Assembly (NCBI GenBank): GCA_900545745.1
Contig: URAD01000002.1
Location: forward strand, 58,588 to 122,587
Direction: 5' to 3'
From: an uncultured Collinsella sp.
GTDB lineage: Bacteria; Actinomycetota; Coriobacteriia; Coriobacteriales; Coriobacteriaceae
DNA: 64,000 nt
Numbering within the stretch: the first letter of the stretch is position 1; each line of letters starts with the position of its first letter. The translations under genes were made by a program, and so were the position numbers. The notes below the pieces were generated by a model. That model had not been told where the DNA came from and ran no database searches. It worked only from the letters and a program-made list of their open reading frames with translations. Positions 23,509 to 34,284 of the stretch are shown piece after piece.

Positions 23509-23889
23509 CTACTGCATGGTTTCGGGGGCTACCAGGTCGAGCATCTCGTGCAGCTTGTCGCGCGTGACACCCAGGGTTTCGGCTTGGCTCGCCGCTTTCG
23601 TAAGCAGCTCTTCGATATGGCAGAGCTGGTTTTCGCGCAAGAGCTCCTGGTTGCCGTCGGCAACAAAGCAGCCCTTGCCCTGCACGGTACAGATAAACCC
23701 GAGCTGCTCCAGATCGGCGTAGGCGCGCTTGGTGGTGATGACGCTCACGCCTAGGTCGCTCGCGAGTGCGCGGATGCTGGGGAGTTTGGCTCCCGCAGTA
23801 AGTGCGCCCGATAAGATCTGAGCTTTGACCTGCGAGGTTATCTGCTCGTAGATGGGCTTATCGCTCGAATTGGATAGGATGATGTCCAC
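23509..23889 (-). CDS. GntR-family regulator, YtrA type
   Basis: A 126-aa protein: winged-helix HTH (about 10-75, KPIYEQITSQVKAQILSG and LPSIRALASDLGVSV) followed by a short helical dimer tail rather than a large effector domain. That is the YtrA subfamily plan, in which the regulator represses the ABC exporter encoded behind it. The start is GTG 23889 with AAGGAG 6 bases before it. A GTGTATATA...TATATACAC inverted repeat sits 28-61 bases upstream and is the likely operator. Confidence 0.88.
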   Translation of the reverse strand: MDIILSNSSDKPIYEQITSQVKAQILSGALTAGAKLPSIRALASDLGVSVITTKRAYADLEQLGFICTVQGKGCFVADGNQELLRENQLCHIEELLTKAASQAETLGVTRDKLHEMLDLVAPETMQ

Positions 23890-23916
23890 AGCGGCTCCTT
23901 AGCTGTTGGGCTACAC

Positions 23917-23950
23917 GTGTATATAACCGGTAAGCACAGTATATATACAC
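23917..23950. promoter_or_regulatory. YtrA-like operator
   Basis: GTGTATATA (23917-23925) and TATATACAC (23942-23950) are perfect 9-base inverted repeats 16 bases apart, in front of the GntR gene. This is consistent with autoregulation of the exporter operon. Confidence 0.6.
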
Positions 23951-24104
23951 TATGCACAGTTACGCAAGAGGTAAATACCGATTGGCCCGGCTACCCAGGC
24001 CCCAACTGATGAATTTGTCCTGATAGGCGCCCTAGAGCGGGATTTCGCGGCTACAATAATGCGGTTACAACGACGTAATGCACTCAATGCAAGAAAGGAT
24101 CCGC

Positions 24105-25718
<1,614 letters not shown>

Positions 25719-25723
25719 CGCAT

Positions 25724-25755
25724 CGGCGCGGTGGCCCTGCGGGGCTGCCGCGCCG
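25724..25755 (+). terminator. GC-rich hairpin after prfC
   Basis: CGGCGCGG (25724-25731) pairs with CCGCGCCG (25748-25755). There is no T-run, so this is weak evidence for termination. Confidence 0.35.
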
Positions 25756-25874
25756 TTCGCTTGCCTGATGCCGTGTGAGCGGCTATCATACCCACCGTCG
25801 TCTCAAGACCGGGGCGTCCGAGCAGTTCGGGTCCGATATCCTGCTCGTTAAACCTAAAACCAAAGGAGTACATA

Positions 25875-26597
25875 ATGATCAAGAAGGTCATGGAGGACTA
25901 CAAGGTCCTGCTGCGGAGCATTCCCGCGGCAACGGTTTCGCTGTTTTTCGTGAGCGTCATCATGATGAACCTGCTGGCCAACAAAGAGCTTATCAGCCTG
26001 CCGTATCTGGCACTCGATTGCGGCTTTGTGGTGAGCTGGGTTTCGTTTTTGTGCCAGGACATGATCTGCAAGCGCTTTGGCGCCAAGGCATCCATCAAAA
26101 TCTCTATCCTCGCGCTGCTGGTCAACCTGGCCGTGAGCCTGTGCTTTTGGGCATGCTCGCTCACGCCCGGTATGTGGGGCGCCTACTACGACACCGGCAT
26201 GATCGAGGTCAACACCGCCCTTAACGCCACCATTGGCGGCACCTGGTACGTGGTGCTGGGCTCTTCGCTGGCAATGCTCGTTTCTGCCGTGGTTAACTCC
26301 ACGCTCAACCAGTCGCTCGGCCGCATGCTCAAAAAGAATAACTTTGCGAGCTTCGCCTTCCGCTCCTATGTGTCCACGGGTGTTGGCCAGTTTATCGACA
26401 ACTTGGTCTTTGCCATTGTGGTGAGCCACACGTTCTTTGGTTGGACCTGGGTGCAGGTCCTTATGTGCTCGCTGACCGGCGCTGTTGCCGAGCTGCTGTG
26501 CGAGGTTTTCCTGAGCCCCGTGGGCTACAAGGTCGTGCGCGGCTGGGAGCGCGAGAATGTGGGCTCCGAGTACCTCGAGCGCCACGCAACCGCCTAA
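25875..26597 (+). CDS. VUT-family transporter (queuosine-precursor/vitamin uptake type)
   Basis: A 240-aa membrane protein with six to seven hydrophobic segments, of the DUF165/YhhQ family (VUT). The central stretch FAFRSYVSTGVGQFIDNLVF and the N-terminal MMNLLANKEL match its conserved core. E. coli YhhQ imports queuosine precursors; other members are assigned to related vitamins by context only. AAAGGAG precedes ATG 25875. The following SDR gene begins 9 bases after the stop codon, so the two are an operon. Confidence 0.85.
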   Translation: MIKKVMEDYKVLLRSIPAATVSLFFVSVIMMNLLANKELISLPYLALDCGFVVSWVSFLCQDMICKRFGAKASIKISILALLVNLAVSLCFWACSLTPGMWGAYYDTGMIEVNTALNATIGGTWYVVLGSSLAMLVSAVVNSTLNQSLGRMLKKNNFASFAFRSYVSTGVGQFIDNLVFAIVVSHTFFGWTWVQVLMCSLTGAVAELLCEVFLSPVGYKVVRGWERENVGSEYLERHATA

Positions 26598-26606
26598 GGA
26601 GCGAGT

Positions 26607-27287
26607 ATGCGGGTTTTGATCACGGGCGCTTCGGGCGGTATCGGAGCCGCGTGCGTGCAGCGCTTTTTGGATGAGGGCCACGAGGTCGTGGGCTTTGATC
26701 TGCTGTCGCCGGCGATCGAACACGAGCGCTACCGCCATCTGATCGTTGATGTCCGCGAGCCGGACTCGTTTCCAAGCGACCTTGAGCCTCAGGTAATCGT
26801 GAACGTTGCCGGTACGCAGGATTCGGCCGACGACATCGCTGCCAACCTGTGTGGCACCATCAACGTGACCGAGCGCTACGCCTTTGTGGGGGAGGGGCTC
26901 GCCGCCAAGCCTGCGCCGGCTATCAAATCCGTGGTCAATGTGGGGTCGGCGAGCGGACATACGGGATCGGAGTTTCCCGCCTATGCCGCCAGCAAGGGCG
27001 GTGTTATCGCCTACACCAAGAACCTTGCAAACCGCCTGGCACCGCAGGCCATCGCCAACAGTGTGGACCCGGGCGGCGTTATAACGCCGCTCAACCGTTG
27101 CGTGATGGAAGACGAACACCTGTGGAACCAGATTATGGAGCTCACGCCGCTTAAACGCTGGGCCACCGCCCAAGAGATCGCCGAGTGGATCTACTTTGTG
27201 GGCGTGACCAACCGGTTTATGACCGGGCAGAGTCTGTTGATCGATGGCGGCGAGGCTGGTCGCACACAATTTATATGGCCCGAATAG
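26607..27287 (+). CDS. Short-chain dehydrogenase/reductase
   Basis: A 226-aa classical SDR: cofactor motif TGASGGIG, NVAGTQDS, catalytic Ser in GSASGHTG and YAASKGG (YxxxK). The C-terminal LLIDGGEAG is typical of FabG-like enzymes. The acidic residue after the second strand (VVGFD) favours NAD over NADP. Its coupling to the VUT gene suggests a small-molecule salvage role, but the substrate is unknown. A strong terminator follows. Confidence 0.88.
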   Translation: MRVLITGASGGIGAACVQRFLDEGHEVVGFDLLSPAIEHERYRHLIVDVREPDSFPSDLEPQVIVNVAGTQDSADDIAANLCGTINVTERYAFVGEGLAAKPAPAIKSVVNVGSASGHTGSEFPAYAASKGGVIAYTKNLANRLAPQAIANSVDPGGVITPLNRCVMEDEHLWNQIMELTPLKRWATAQEIAEWIYFVGVTNRFMTGQSLLIDGGEAGRTQFIWPE

Positions 27288-27289
27288 GA

Positions 27290-27325
27290 AACGCGCCCGG
27301 CGGAAAGCCATCGGGCGCGTTTTTT
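27290..27325 (+). terminator. Rho-independent terminator after the SDR gene
   Basis: AACGCGCCCG and CGGGCGCGTT arms (27290-27299 and 27312-27321) with a T-run of six or more. Confidence 0.92.
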
Positions 27326-27338
27326 GATGTATCGATTT

Positions 27339-28064
27339 TTAGCCGATGCAAGTCCAGTTGACGGGGGTCGAGCCGTGCTGTTCGAGTAGCCGATTGACGG
27401 CAGAGAAGGGGCGCGACCCCATAAAAGCGGGGAGTTCTGCCGTGGCACGGTTGGCCGAAAGCGGCGAGGGGTGCGTAGAGGCCAGGCAGAACTTGCCGGT
27501 TGCCTTGCCCGCACCGGTAGCGGCGAGTTTGCCTTCGACCATCTGCTGGGCAAAGCGGCCCCATGCCAAAAAGACTACCGGCTGGGGCAGCTGACAGCAG
27601 CGTTCGATAACGTAGTCGGTGAGCGTGCTCCAGCCCAGTTTGGCGTGCGAGTTGGCGGCATGCTCGCGCACGGTGAGCGTAGTGTTGAGGAGCAGGACGC
27701 CCTGTTGTGCCCATGGTGTCAAGTCTCCCGTGGCGGGGATGGGGCAACCCAGATCGGCTTTGAGTTCCTTATAGATGTTGCGCAGGCTCGGCGGCAACTT
27801 GGTTTGCGTTGCGGGGACCGAGAACGACAGCCCCATGGCCTGGTTGGGTCCGTGATAGGGGTCTTGACCCAAGATGACAACCTTGACCTGGTCGGCCGGC
27901 GTGTAGGCGAGGGCATTGAGGATGTCGTCTTGTGCCGGGTAGATGGTCTGTTCGGCACGCAAGAGGGCGATGCGCTCGAGCAGCTGGTTCGTAGTGTCAC
28001 GTACCGGCTGCGGCGCATCGCCCAACCAAGTTGCTATGTTGCGGTCGCGGGTCGCGGTGTCCAT
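27339..28064 (-). CDS. ung: Uracil-DNA glycosylase
   Basis: A 241-aa family 1 UDG that excises uracil from DNA. Catalytic motifs: GQDPYHGPNQAMGLSFSV (water-activating Asp), LLLNTTLTVREHAANSH and HPSPLSANRA (uracil-binding His loop). Length and motif order are standard. AAAGGAG precedes ATG 28064. It is convergent with the SDR gene and shares the intergenic terminator region. Confidence 0.96.
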   Translation of the reverse strand: MDTATRDRNIATWLGDAPQPVRDTTNQLLERIALLRAEQTIYPAQDDILNALAYTPADQVKVVILGQDPYHGPNQAMGLSFSVPATQTKLPPSLRNIYKELKADLGCPIPATGDLTPWAQQGVLLLNTTLTVREHAANSHAKLGWSTLTDYVIERCCQLPQPVVFLAWGRFAQQMVEGKLAATGAGKATGKFCLASTHPSPLSANRATAELPAFMGSRPFSAVNRLLEQHGSTPVNWTCIG

Positions 28065-28152
28065 GGGGCTCCTTTATGGCAGATGCTCTGTTGGCATCTA
28101 TTGTAAAGGCGCACCGGTTGCCTTTATGCCACGGCTGTATGAAGAGCGGGGT

Positions 28153-29055
28153 CTACGAGACGTGCTCGGGCGCTCCTGCCATGCGAGCCTGTTCATGTGC
28201 GCGGAGGCGCGGAAGCTCGACGGTTGCCACCATGACGCCGGTTAGGATGAGGGCGGCGCCAAAGAAGGCGATGGGGCTCAGGACCTCGCCAACCAAGAAG
28301 AACGAAAAGACAGCGGAGCAGACCGGCTCAAGCGAGAAGGCGAAGCCGGTGGTCTCGGCGGGTACGTGGGGCTGCACGAGCGTCTGGGTGATAAAGCCGT
28401 AGGCAGAGCAGATGAGTGCGAGCGCGACGACGACCACGATCTCGCTGGGCGTACTGGGAAGTGTGAAACCGCCAAAGACGCATGCGGCGATGCCCGAGAA
28501 CAAGCCGCCGAAGCCCAGCTGCCAAACGCCCAGAGCAAGCGGATCGACTTCTTCGACAAAGCGCTTGGCCACGATAATGTGGCTGGCATAGATAAAGGCC
28601 GAGAGCAGCATGATGATCGCGCCGGGATTCAGGCTGGTAAAGTCTGCGCCCGAGAGCAGCAACATACCGCAGGTGACGATGGCGGTGCCGACGAGCACTT
28701 TGCGCTCGGGGGCGCGACGCAGCAGGGCGGCGTTGACAAACGGCACGATCACGACCGTCAGGCTCTGCAAAAAGCCGGCAGTGGAGGCAGAAGTGAGGCT
28801 GGAGCCCAAGCACATGCAGGTGAGCTCGGTTGCCATAATGGCGCCGATGATAGCGGCACGAACCATAAGGTCGCGGTTGATGCGGAACGCGCGCTTGTGG
28901 AAGAGCAGCAGACAGGCCACAAAGGCGATGATGCAGCGCAACGCGACGATGCTCGTGGCGTTCATGCTGTCCATGCCGATCTTCATGAGGGGATACGAAA
29001 AGCCCCATGCGACGGGAACGGAAAATGAGAGCGCGATTGCTTTTTTGCGATCCAT
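28153..29055 (-). CDS. EamA/DMT-superfamily transporter, LysR-paired (1)
   Basis: A 300-aa protein with ten hydrophobic segments in two EamA halves (VPVAWGFSYPLMKIGMDSM at the N-terminus). It is a probable exporter of an amino acid or another metabolite. AAAAGGAG precedes ATG 29055. It is divergent from a LysR regulator at 29214, an arrangement usual for LysR-controlled exporters. The same divergent DMT/LysR pairing recurs at 60320-62207. Confidence 0.87.
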   Translation of the reverse strand: MDRKKAIALSFSVPVAWGFSYPLMKIGMDSMNATSIVALRCIIAFVACLLLFHKRAFRINRDLMVRAAIIGAIMATELTCMCLGSSLTSASTAGFLQSLTVVIVPFVNAALLRRAPERKVLVGTAIVTCGMLLLSGADFTSLNPGAIIMLLSAFIYASHIIVAKRFVEEVDPLALGVWQLGFGGLFSGIAACVFGGFTLPSTPSEIVVVVALALICSAYGFITQTLVQPHVPAETTGFAFSLEPVCSAVFSFFLVGEVLSPIAFFGAALILTGVMVATVELPRLRAHEQARMAGAPEHVS

Positions 29056-29213
29056 GGGACTCCTTTTGTTACAGAACGGTTTCGCACAAAGGATTCTGCT
29101 CTCAGATGTTGATGTAGTAAAGCGAATGTATCTTCAGTATGATTAAGAAACGCTAAAGTAGGCGCGAAAAGCGCTGGCAAAACGTTTTACGGCTGCATTG
29201 ATGTGGAGGCACG

Positions 29214-30080
29214 ATGGCATCGCGGTATCAGATTGTTTGTATGGTGGTCGACCGCGGCAGCCTTAAAGGCGCGGCGGACGAGTTGGGCTATACGCAAAGT
29301 GCGGTGAGCCAGGCCGTCAAGGCGCTCGAGCGCGAGCTGGGCACCACGCTTATCGAGCGCGGAAAGCAGGGCGTTTCGCTTACGCGCGACGGTAAACAAT
29401 ATCTGCCGTACCTGCGCCAGATTGTGACCGCCGAGCTCGAGCTCGAGGGCAAGCGGCAGGAGCTGCTGGGGCTTTCGTCGACTGATATTCGCATCGCGAC
29501 GTTTACCAACGTGAGTCGAACCGTGTTGCCGCGCGTGATCCGCGATTTTGGAGCCCTGCACCCGGGCGTACGCTTTACCCTCAAGCAGGGCGATTACACG
29601 CGCAACGCCCAGTGGGTGCACGATGGCGTGGTTGATTTTTGCTTTACGGCACGCGGATTTACCGCTGGGCTCGAGAAGCGCGTGGTCTATCACGACGAGT
29701 TGGTGGCATTGTTGCCGGCCGCGCATCCGCTGACGGCAAAGGAAAAGGTGACACTCGCCGACCTGGCGTCCGAGCCGTTTGTACTGCTGGATGAGGGCGA
29801 ACAGAGCCTGGTGCTCGATGCATTTGCGGCGCATGGGCTGTCGCCGCACGTGACGAGCGAGGTGACTGACGACTACACCATCATGGCGATGGTGGAGGAG
29901 GGCCTAGGCGTGAGCATGCTCTACCGTCGTACTGTGGAGGGCATGCGAGCCGATATTCGTGTGCGGCCCATCGTGCATGCCCCCTCGCGCGACGTGGTGG
30001 CCGCCTGGCGCAGCTGGGACACCATGCCTATCGCCACGAGGCGCTTTATCGACTATATGAGCTCGCATATTGTCAATTAA
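29214..30080 (+). CDS. LysR-family regulator, DMT-paired (1)
   Basis: A 288-aa LysR regulator: winged HTH at 1-60 (GSLKGAADELGYTQSAVSQAVKAL split over a typical LTTR spacing) and a two-lobed effector domain (about 88-285). ATG 29214 follows GGAGGCACG. The 158-bp gap to the divergent transporter gene should hold its operators. The effector domain is close in layout to the LysR at 61350-62207 (both contain DDYxIMAMVExGLGVS), so the two pairs look like duplicated modules. Confidence 0.9.
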   Translation: MASRYQIVCMVVDRGSLKGAADELGYTQSAVSQAVKALERELGTTLIERGKQGVSLTRDGKQYLPYLRQIVTAELELEGKRQELLGLSSTDIRIATFTNVSRTVLPRVIRDFGALHPGVRFTLKQGDYTRNAQWVHDGVVDFCFTARGFTAGLEKRVVYHDELVALLPAAHPLTAKEKVTLADLASEPFVLLDEGEQSLVLDAFAAHGLSPHVTSEVTDDYTIMAMVEEGLGVSMLYRRTVEGMRADIRVRPIVHAPSRDVVAAWRSWDTMPIATRRFIDYMSSHIVN

Positions 30081-30107
30081 TGACTGTCGTGGCGTTGAGT
30101 GCGGTGT

Positions 30108-31490
30108 TTAGCGGGCTGTCGCTTTGGCTTGGGTGGCGCGATAGGTGCGTGCCGGGTGGCAAAGTAGTACCGCCACGACCATAAAGAACGCCGTGGTGCC
30201 CAGGCTGATGGGGTAGACCATCATGATGTTCGCAAAGGTGCGGAAGTGCGGGAACACGCAGAACACCCAGTAGAAGCGGATGCCGCAGACACAGATCATG
30301 GTGATGAGGGCGGGCGTGAGCGAGATACCAAAGCCGCGCAGGTAGCCGGACATGTTTTCGTAGAACATGCTAAAGGCGTACGCCGGGAAGATCGAACATA
30401 CGCGGATATAGCCGATCGAGACGATGTTGGGATCGCTGTTGAACAGCGACAAGATCTCGCGCCCCAGGCCGACAATAATGATGATCGTGGTGAGTGCAAC
30501 GATACCGCCTTCGACCAGGCAGACCTTGAGCGTTTTGGTGCAGCGGTCGATCTGGCGGGCACCGTGGTTTTGTCCCACAAAGGTGGTGCACGCCTGGCTA
30601 AAGCTGTTGAGCAGGTTGTAGCATACGTACTCCAAGCTCATGGCGGCGCTCGATGCCGCCATGACCTCGGTGCCCAGGCTGTTGATGGCGGACTGGATGA
30701 TGATGTTGGCTACGGCAAAGACGGCGCTTTGGATGCCGGCTGGCAGGCCGATCTTGACGATGCGCTTGAGGGCGACGGGGTCGATAGCCAGGTCGCGTGG
30801 GGTGACGCGGACGACGGAGTCGGTCTTGAGCAGGCGGATAAAGAGTGTGGCGGCGCTGACGGTGTAGGCGATGGCGGTGGCGATGGCGACGCCCGCGACA
30901 CCCCAGTGGAGTACGGGGACAAAGATGAGGTCCAGGCCAATGTTGAGGACGGTGGACACGGCAAGCGCCTGCAGCGGCATGCGGGTGATGCCGACGGAGC
31001 GGAAGATCGCAGCCTCAAAGTTGTAGAGCAAGATCGAGGGCATGCTCAGCAAAAAGACGCGCAGGTAGAGCGAAGCGAGCGGCATGGTTTCGGCGGGAAC
31101 GTTGAGGGCGGCGAGCATGGGCTCGGCAAAGATCTCGCCCAGCGCGATGACGATAAAGCCCACGAGCGCCATTAAAATCGAGGTATGGACGGCGCGTTTG
31201 ACCATGCTCTGATCGTCGCGGCCGATAGCGTTGGCGATGACCACGTTGGAGCCAAGCGACATGCCAATAAACAGGTTGAGCATAAGGCTGGTAAGCGGAA
31301 CATTGGAGCCGACCGCCGCCATGGCGAGGGTTCCCTGGTCGCCCGAGAAGTTGCCGATAATGACCGTGGCGATGAGGTTCGACAGCTGCTCCAAGATGCT
31401 CGTGGCGGCCACGGGGAAGGCGAACAGGGGAATATTGCGCCACAGCGAGCCGGTGGTCATATCGATGTGCTTAGATGCGGTATCAGCCAT
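30108..31490 (-). CDS. MATE-family efflux transporter
   Basis: A 460-aa protein with 12 hydrophobic segments in two MATE bundles. Seen: LWRNIPLFAFPVAATSILEQL near the start, IGNFSGDQGTLAMAAVGSN, and VGQNHGARQIDRC in the second half. It probably exports cationic drugs or metabolites using an Na+ or H+ gradient. GAGAG lies before ATG 31490. It is convergent with the upstream LysR gene, 27 bp apart. Confidence 0.9.
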   Translation of the reverse strand: MADTASKHIDMTTGSLWRNIPLFAFPVAATSILEQLSNLIATVIIGNFSGDQGTLAMAAVGSNVPLTSLMLNLFIGMSLGSNVVIANAIGRDDQSMVKRAVHTSILMALVGFIVIALGEIFAEPMLAALNVPAETMPLASLYLRVFLLSMPSILLYNFEAAIFRSVGITRMPLQALAVSTVLNIGLDLIFVPVLHWGVAGVAIATAIAYTVSAATLFIRLLKTDSVVRVTPRDLAIDPVALKRIVKIGLPAGIQSAVFAVANIIIQSAINSLGTEVMAASSAAMSLEYVCYNLLNSFSQACTTFVGQNHGARQIDRCTKTLKVCLVEGGIVALTTIIIIVGLGREILSLFNSDPNIVSIGYIRVCSIFPAYAFSMFYENMSGYLRGFGISLTPALITMICVCGIRFYWVFCVFPHFRTFANIMMVYPISLGTTAFFMVVAVLLCHPARTYRATQAKATAR

Positions 31491-31563
31491 ACGCTCTCAA
31501 TCTCTAACATGCTATATCGTGCTTATTTGCGCAGACGATGATACTCCTAATGCAACCAGTCGG

Positions 31564-31677
31564 CACTTAGGGACGTTCCTTTTCTGCCGGCAGCTGGGGA
31601 CACTCCTTATCTCTTCTAACTAGTCATTCAAGAACGTCTCTTCTAACTAGTCATTCAAGAACGTCCCCAATGACTAG
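31564..31677. repeat. Composite CTAGTCATT/GGGGACGTTCTT repeat
   Basis: Contains TTAGGGACGTTCCTTTTCTG, CTGGGGACACTCCTTATCTC, and two direct copies of CTAACTAGTCATTCAAGAACGTC, the last ending CCCCAATGACTAG. Same family as 5890 and 17163. It lies upstream of the rRNA methyltransferase-like gene. Confidence 0.75.
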
Positions 31678-31733
31678 GTGGGGAAGGCGTGCGACAATGG
31701 TGGGCGTTGTGTTGTTCGCGCTAAGGAGTTGCC

Positions 31734-32549
31734 ATGTTGTTGTGTCCCGTTTGCCATGAGCCTTTGGTGGACAATGAGCGCGGTGCTGCATGCGCGGGCG
31801 GACACCGGTTTGACCGTGCTCGCGAGGGCTATCTATATCTACTGCGCTCGTCCAAGAGCGGCGACTCCATGGGCGATCCCAAGTCGCAGGCACGCAGCCG
31901 TCGTGACTTTTTGAACCGTGGTTACTATGCGCCGTTGCGCGATGCGATGGTCGAGCTCGTGCGCGAGCGGGTGTCTGGGCGTGCAGCATCTGCGAACGGC
32001 CCCATGACGCTGCTCGATATTTGCTGCGGCGAGGGCTACTACACCAGCGCCATGGGCGCGGTGCCGGGCGTGGGCGCTTACGGGTTCGACTTGGGCAAAG
32101 AGATGGTGCGCCTGGCCGCCAAGCGCGGCGATGCGACCTATTTCGTGGCCAACATGAAGGACATCCCCGTGGCGGACGGCGCCTTCGATATGGTGACCGA
32201 GCTCTTCGCTCCCTTTAACGAGCGTGAGTTTGCCCGCGTGCTGGCGCCAGAGGGCTCACTCTATACCGTGGTGCCGGGTGCCCGTCATTTGTTTGGGCTC
32301 AAGGAGGTGCTCTACGACACGCCATATCTTAATGACGAGAAGCTGCCGCAGACCACCGAGCTCGAGTTGGTCGGAACGCAGCGGGTGTCTGCGAATATTA
32401 CGCTCCAGACTCAGGCCGATATCGAGGCGGTGTTCCAGATGACGCCGTACTACTACCGCACGCGCCCTGCCGACAAAGAGCGCCTGGCAAACCTGGAAAC
32501 GCTCCAGACCGATATCGACTTCATCATCGCCGAGTACCGCCACAGCTAA
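31734..32549 (+). CDS. RlmA-like 23S rRNA (guanine-N1) methyltransferase
   Basis: A 271-aa SAM methyltransferase. An N-terminal zinc finger (LLCPVCHEPL then CAGGHRFDRAREGYLYLL) is the hallmark of the RlmA family (RrmA/TlrB), which methylates G745 or G748 in 23S rRNA hairpin 35. SAM motif I is LLDICCGEGYYTSAM; later motifs are GFDLGKEMVRLAAKRG and FDMVTELFAPF. AAGGAG precedes ATG 31734. TlrB-type members give tylosin resistance together with a partner; RlmAI-type members are housekeeping. The two cannot be separated by eye. Confidence 0.88.
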   Translation: MLLCPVCHEPLVDNERGAACAGGHRFDRAREGYLYLLRSSKSGDSMGDPKSQARSRRDFLNRGYYAPLRDAMVELVRERVSGRAASANGPMTLLDICCGEGYYTSAMGAVPGVGAYGFDLGKEMVRLAAKRGDATYFVANMKDIPVADGAFDMVTELFAPFNEREFARVLAPEGSLYTVVPGARHLFGLKEVLYDTPYLNDEKLPQTTELELVGTQRVSANITLQTQADIEAVFQMTPYYYRTRPADKERLANLETLQTDIDFIIAEYRHS

Positions 32550-32551
32550 CA

Positions 32552-32586
32552 ACCTGCCAAAAAGGGACAGGTTTATTTTGGTAGGT
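32552..32586 (+). repeat. ACCTGCC-GGGACAGG-AGGT 35-bp repeat
   Basis: The ends ACCTGCCAAAA and TTTTGGTAGGT are inverted repeats, with GGGACAGG in the middle. It is followed by TTTATCTGGG as in the inverted pair at 50549-50650. Confidence 0.8.
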
Positions 32587-32603
32587 TTTATCTGGGCAAA
32601 CGT

Positions 32604-32643
32604 AAAGGGCCGACCGCGTTGCTACGCGATCGGCCCTTTTTAT
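32604..32643 (+). terminator. Rho-independent terminator after the RlmA-like gene
   Basis: AAAGGGCCGACCGCG and CGCGATCGGCCCTTT arms with a 6-base loop and TTTTTATT. Confidence 0.9.
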
Positions 32644-32687
32644 TGGCGTATATACCAGAGTCGCTGAGCGATTGACACGGATGCGGC

Positions 32688-33092
32688 TTAGCTCAAACGG
32701 TCCATGCCCTCTTTCTTGACGCGGTTGGCGAGTACAAAGTAGATAATGCTGACAATCAAGCCGGTAAAATCGGGGATGCTTGAGCCAGTCCCACCCAAGA
32801 GGGGCAGGGAGAGGAGCAGACTGATGACCGAACATGCTAGGCAGACGATGGACCAGATCCAGACAACGCCAGCCTTGGCGGGATTATTTGCCGCGCGGAT
32901 ACCAAAGACAGCGGTCACAATTTCGACGACGCCCAATACGATGACGACGACGCAAGAGACGATCATGGCACCCGTGATATCGCCTGCCGCGCTGCCCGCA
33001 AAGAGCGCTGTAGCACCCATGCCTGCACTTAGAATGCCGACGACAAAGAAGAAGAACGATAGGATTTTGAGTAATTTGCAGGCGTTGCTCAT
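32688..33092 (-). CDS. Small four-TM membrane protein
   Basis: A 134-aa protein with four hydrophobic helices (about 9-32, 40-65, 73-95, 103-125) and a basic C-terminus (NRVKKEGMD). I do not recognise a named family; similar small bacterial membrane proteins are uncharacterised. The start is ATG 33092 with AAAGGA upstream. It stands alone, convergent with the RlmA-like gene. Confidence 0.75.
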   Translation of the reverse strand: MSNACKLLKILSFFFFVVGILSAGMGATALFAGSAAGDITGAMIVSCVVVIVLGVVEIVTAVFGIRAANNPAKAGVVWIWSIVCLACSVISLLLSLPLLGGTGSSIPDFTGLIVSIIYFVLANRVKKEGMDRLS

Positions 33093-33324
33093 GGCTGGTC
33101 CTTTCGATACGAGCACGCCAACTTGGCGCACCCAATGTACTGCACATATGGTGAAGCACATTGTAGTTCAACGCAGCGATGCATGCGCCTGAAAGCGCTT
33201 TGAGCCCGCGCGACCCAACCCAACCTTTCAAAAAGGAAAGCTGGACGTAAGCCAAATCGATGGCAGCGTATGCGCGGCGCTGCGATGATGGGTCCATGGT
33301 AAGAGCTGGTCTCAAGGAGGAGCC

Positions 33325-33468
33325 ATGATGTACGGAGCAGGGCAAGTGCATGAGCCGCGGTCGTTGGGAAGGCGCATGGGTGATTCTGTGATCGCTGCCG
33401 TGTGCACGGGATTGATGGCGGTGCTTTGCATTGGGATGCTGTGGGCCATGTCGCATGTGGGACAATAG
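33325..33468 (+). CDS. Small single-TM protein, 47 aa
   Basis: An ATG at 33325 with AAGGAGG correctly spaced opens 47 codons to TAG 33466. The N-terminal 18 residues are polar (MMYGAGQVHEPRSLGRRM). Residues about 20-43 are a hydrophobic helix (VIAAVCTGLMAVLCIGMLW). No family is recognised. The strong ribosome site and clean membrane helix argue that it is expressed. The RsmJ-like gene starts 64 bases downstream. Confidence 0.6.
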   Translation: MMYGAGQVHEPRSLGRRMGDSVIAAVCTGLMAVLCIGMLWAMSHVGQ

Positions 33469-33531
33469 CGGACGGTTGGGTGCCGACATAAACGGCGCTC
33501 GCGTATTCGTTTTGCTTGTTAAGGAGTACCC

Positions 33532-34236
33532 ATGGGCGTCGTCGATCCCTTTTCTGTTGCTCGGTCCGCGGGGCTTGAGCTAATCGGGAAGTCCGAGGGC
33601 CTCACGCTCACCGACGGCACGATGGAGCTGCGTGCCGATTTCACCCGCATGCATCCGCGGCTCAAGCAGGGCCGTCTGCGGCAAGAGCTGCTGGTAAAGG
33701 CTGCGCGCGCAAAAGGCGTCGAGTGCCCATGGGCGATTGATGCCACGGCAGGCTTTGGCGAGGATTCGCTGCTGTTGGCGGCCGCGGGCTTTACCGTCGA
33801 TCTGTATGAGCAGGATTGCGTGATCGCGGCACTCCTCAAGGATGCTTTGGATCGCGCGGCAGATGATCCGGCGCTTGCGACAGCCGTGGCGCGCATGCGC
33901 TTACATGCGGGCGAGGACAGTATTACCGGCCTTCGCCATACAGCTGAGCTGATCGGGCAGGGCGAGCTCGCGGCTCCCGACGTGGTGTATCTGGACCCCA
34001 TGTTTCCCGAGCGCACCAAGAGCGCGGCGGTTAAAAAGAAGTTCCAACTTTTGCATCATCTGGAACAGCCGTGCGCCGATGAGGAGACGCTGGTCGAAGC
34101 TGCGCTTGCGGTGCATCCGCGCAAGGTGGTTATCAAGCGACCGGTGAAGGGGCCGCTGCTTGCCGGCGTTAAGCCGAGCTATCAACTTGCGGGCAAGGCA
34201 GTTCGTTACGATGTTTTAGTGCCGCCGCGCCCGTAA
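33532..34236 (+). CDS. RsmJ-like 16S rRNA methyltransferase
   Basis: A 234-aa class I SAM methyltransferase of the RsmJ/YhiQ type, which makes m2G1516 in E. coli 16S rRNA. Seen: LRQELLVKAARAKG, IDATAGFGEDSLLLAAAG (motif I), VYLDPMFPERTKSA (the DPxxP-like catalytic loop) and VIKRPVKGP. AAGGAG precedes ATG 33532. The orthology is by motif pattern, with a normal length. Confidence 0.85.
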   Translation: MGVVDPFSVARSAGLELIGKSEGLTLTDGTMELRADFTRMHPRLKQGRLRQELLVKAARAKGVECPWAIDATAGFGEDSLLLAAAGFTVDLYEQDCVIAALLKDALDRAADDPALATAVARMRLHAGEDSITGLRHTAELIGQGELAAPDVVYLDPMFPERTKSAAVKKKFQLLHHLEQPCADEETLVEAALAVHPRKVVIKRPVKGPLLAGVKPSYQLAGKAVRYDVLVPPRP

Positions 34237-34284
34237 CTTGCGTGCGATTACCGGCGCTTCGCTAGCGCCGTGCCGATGCGGTGC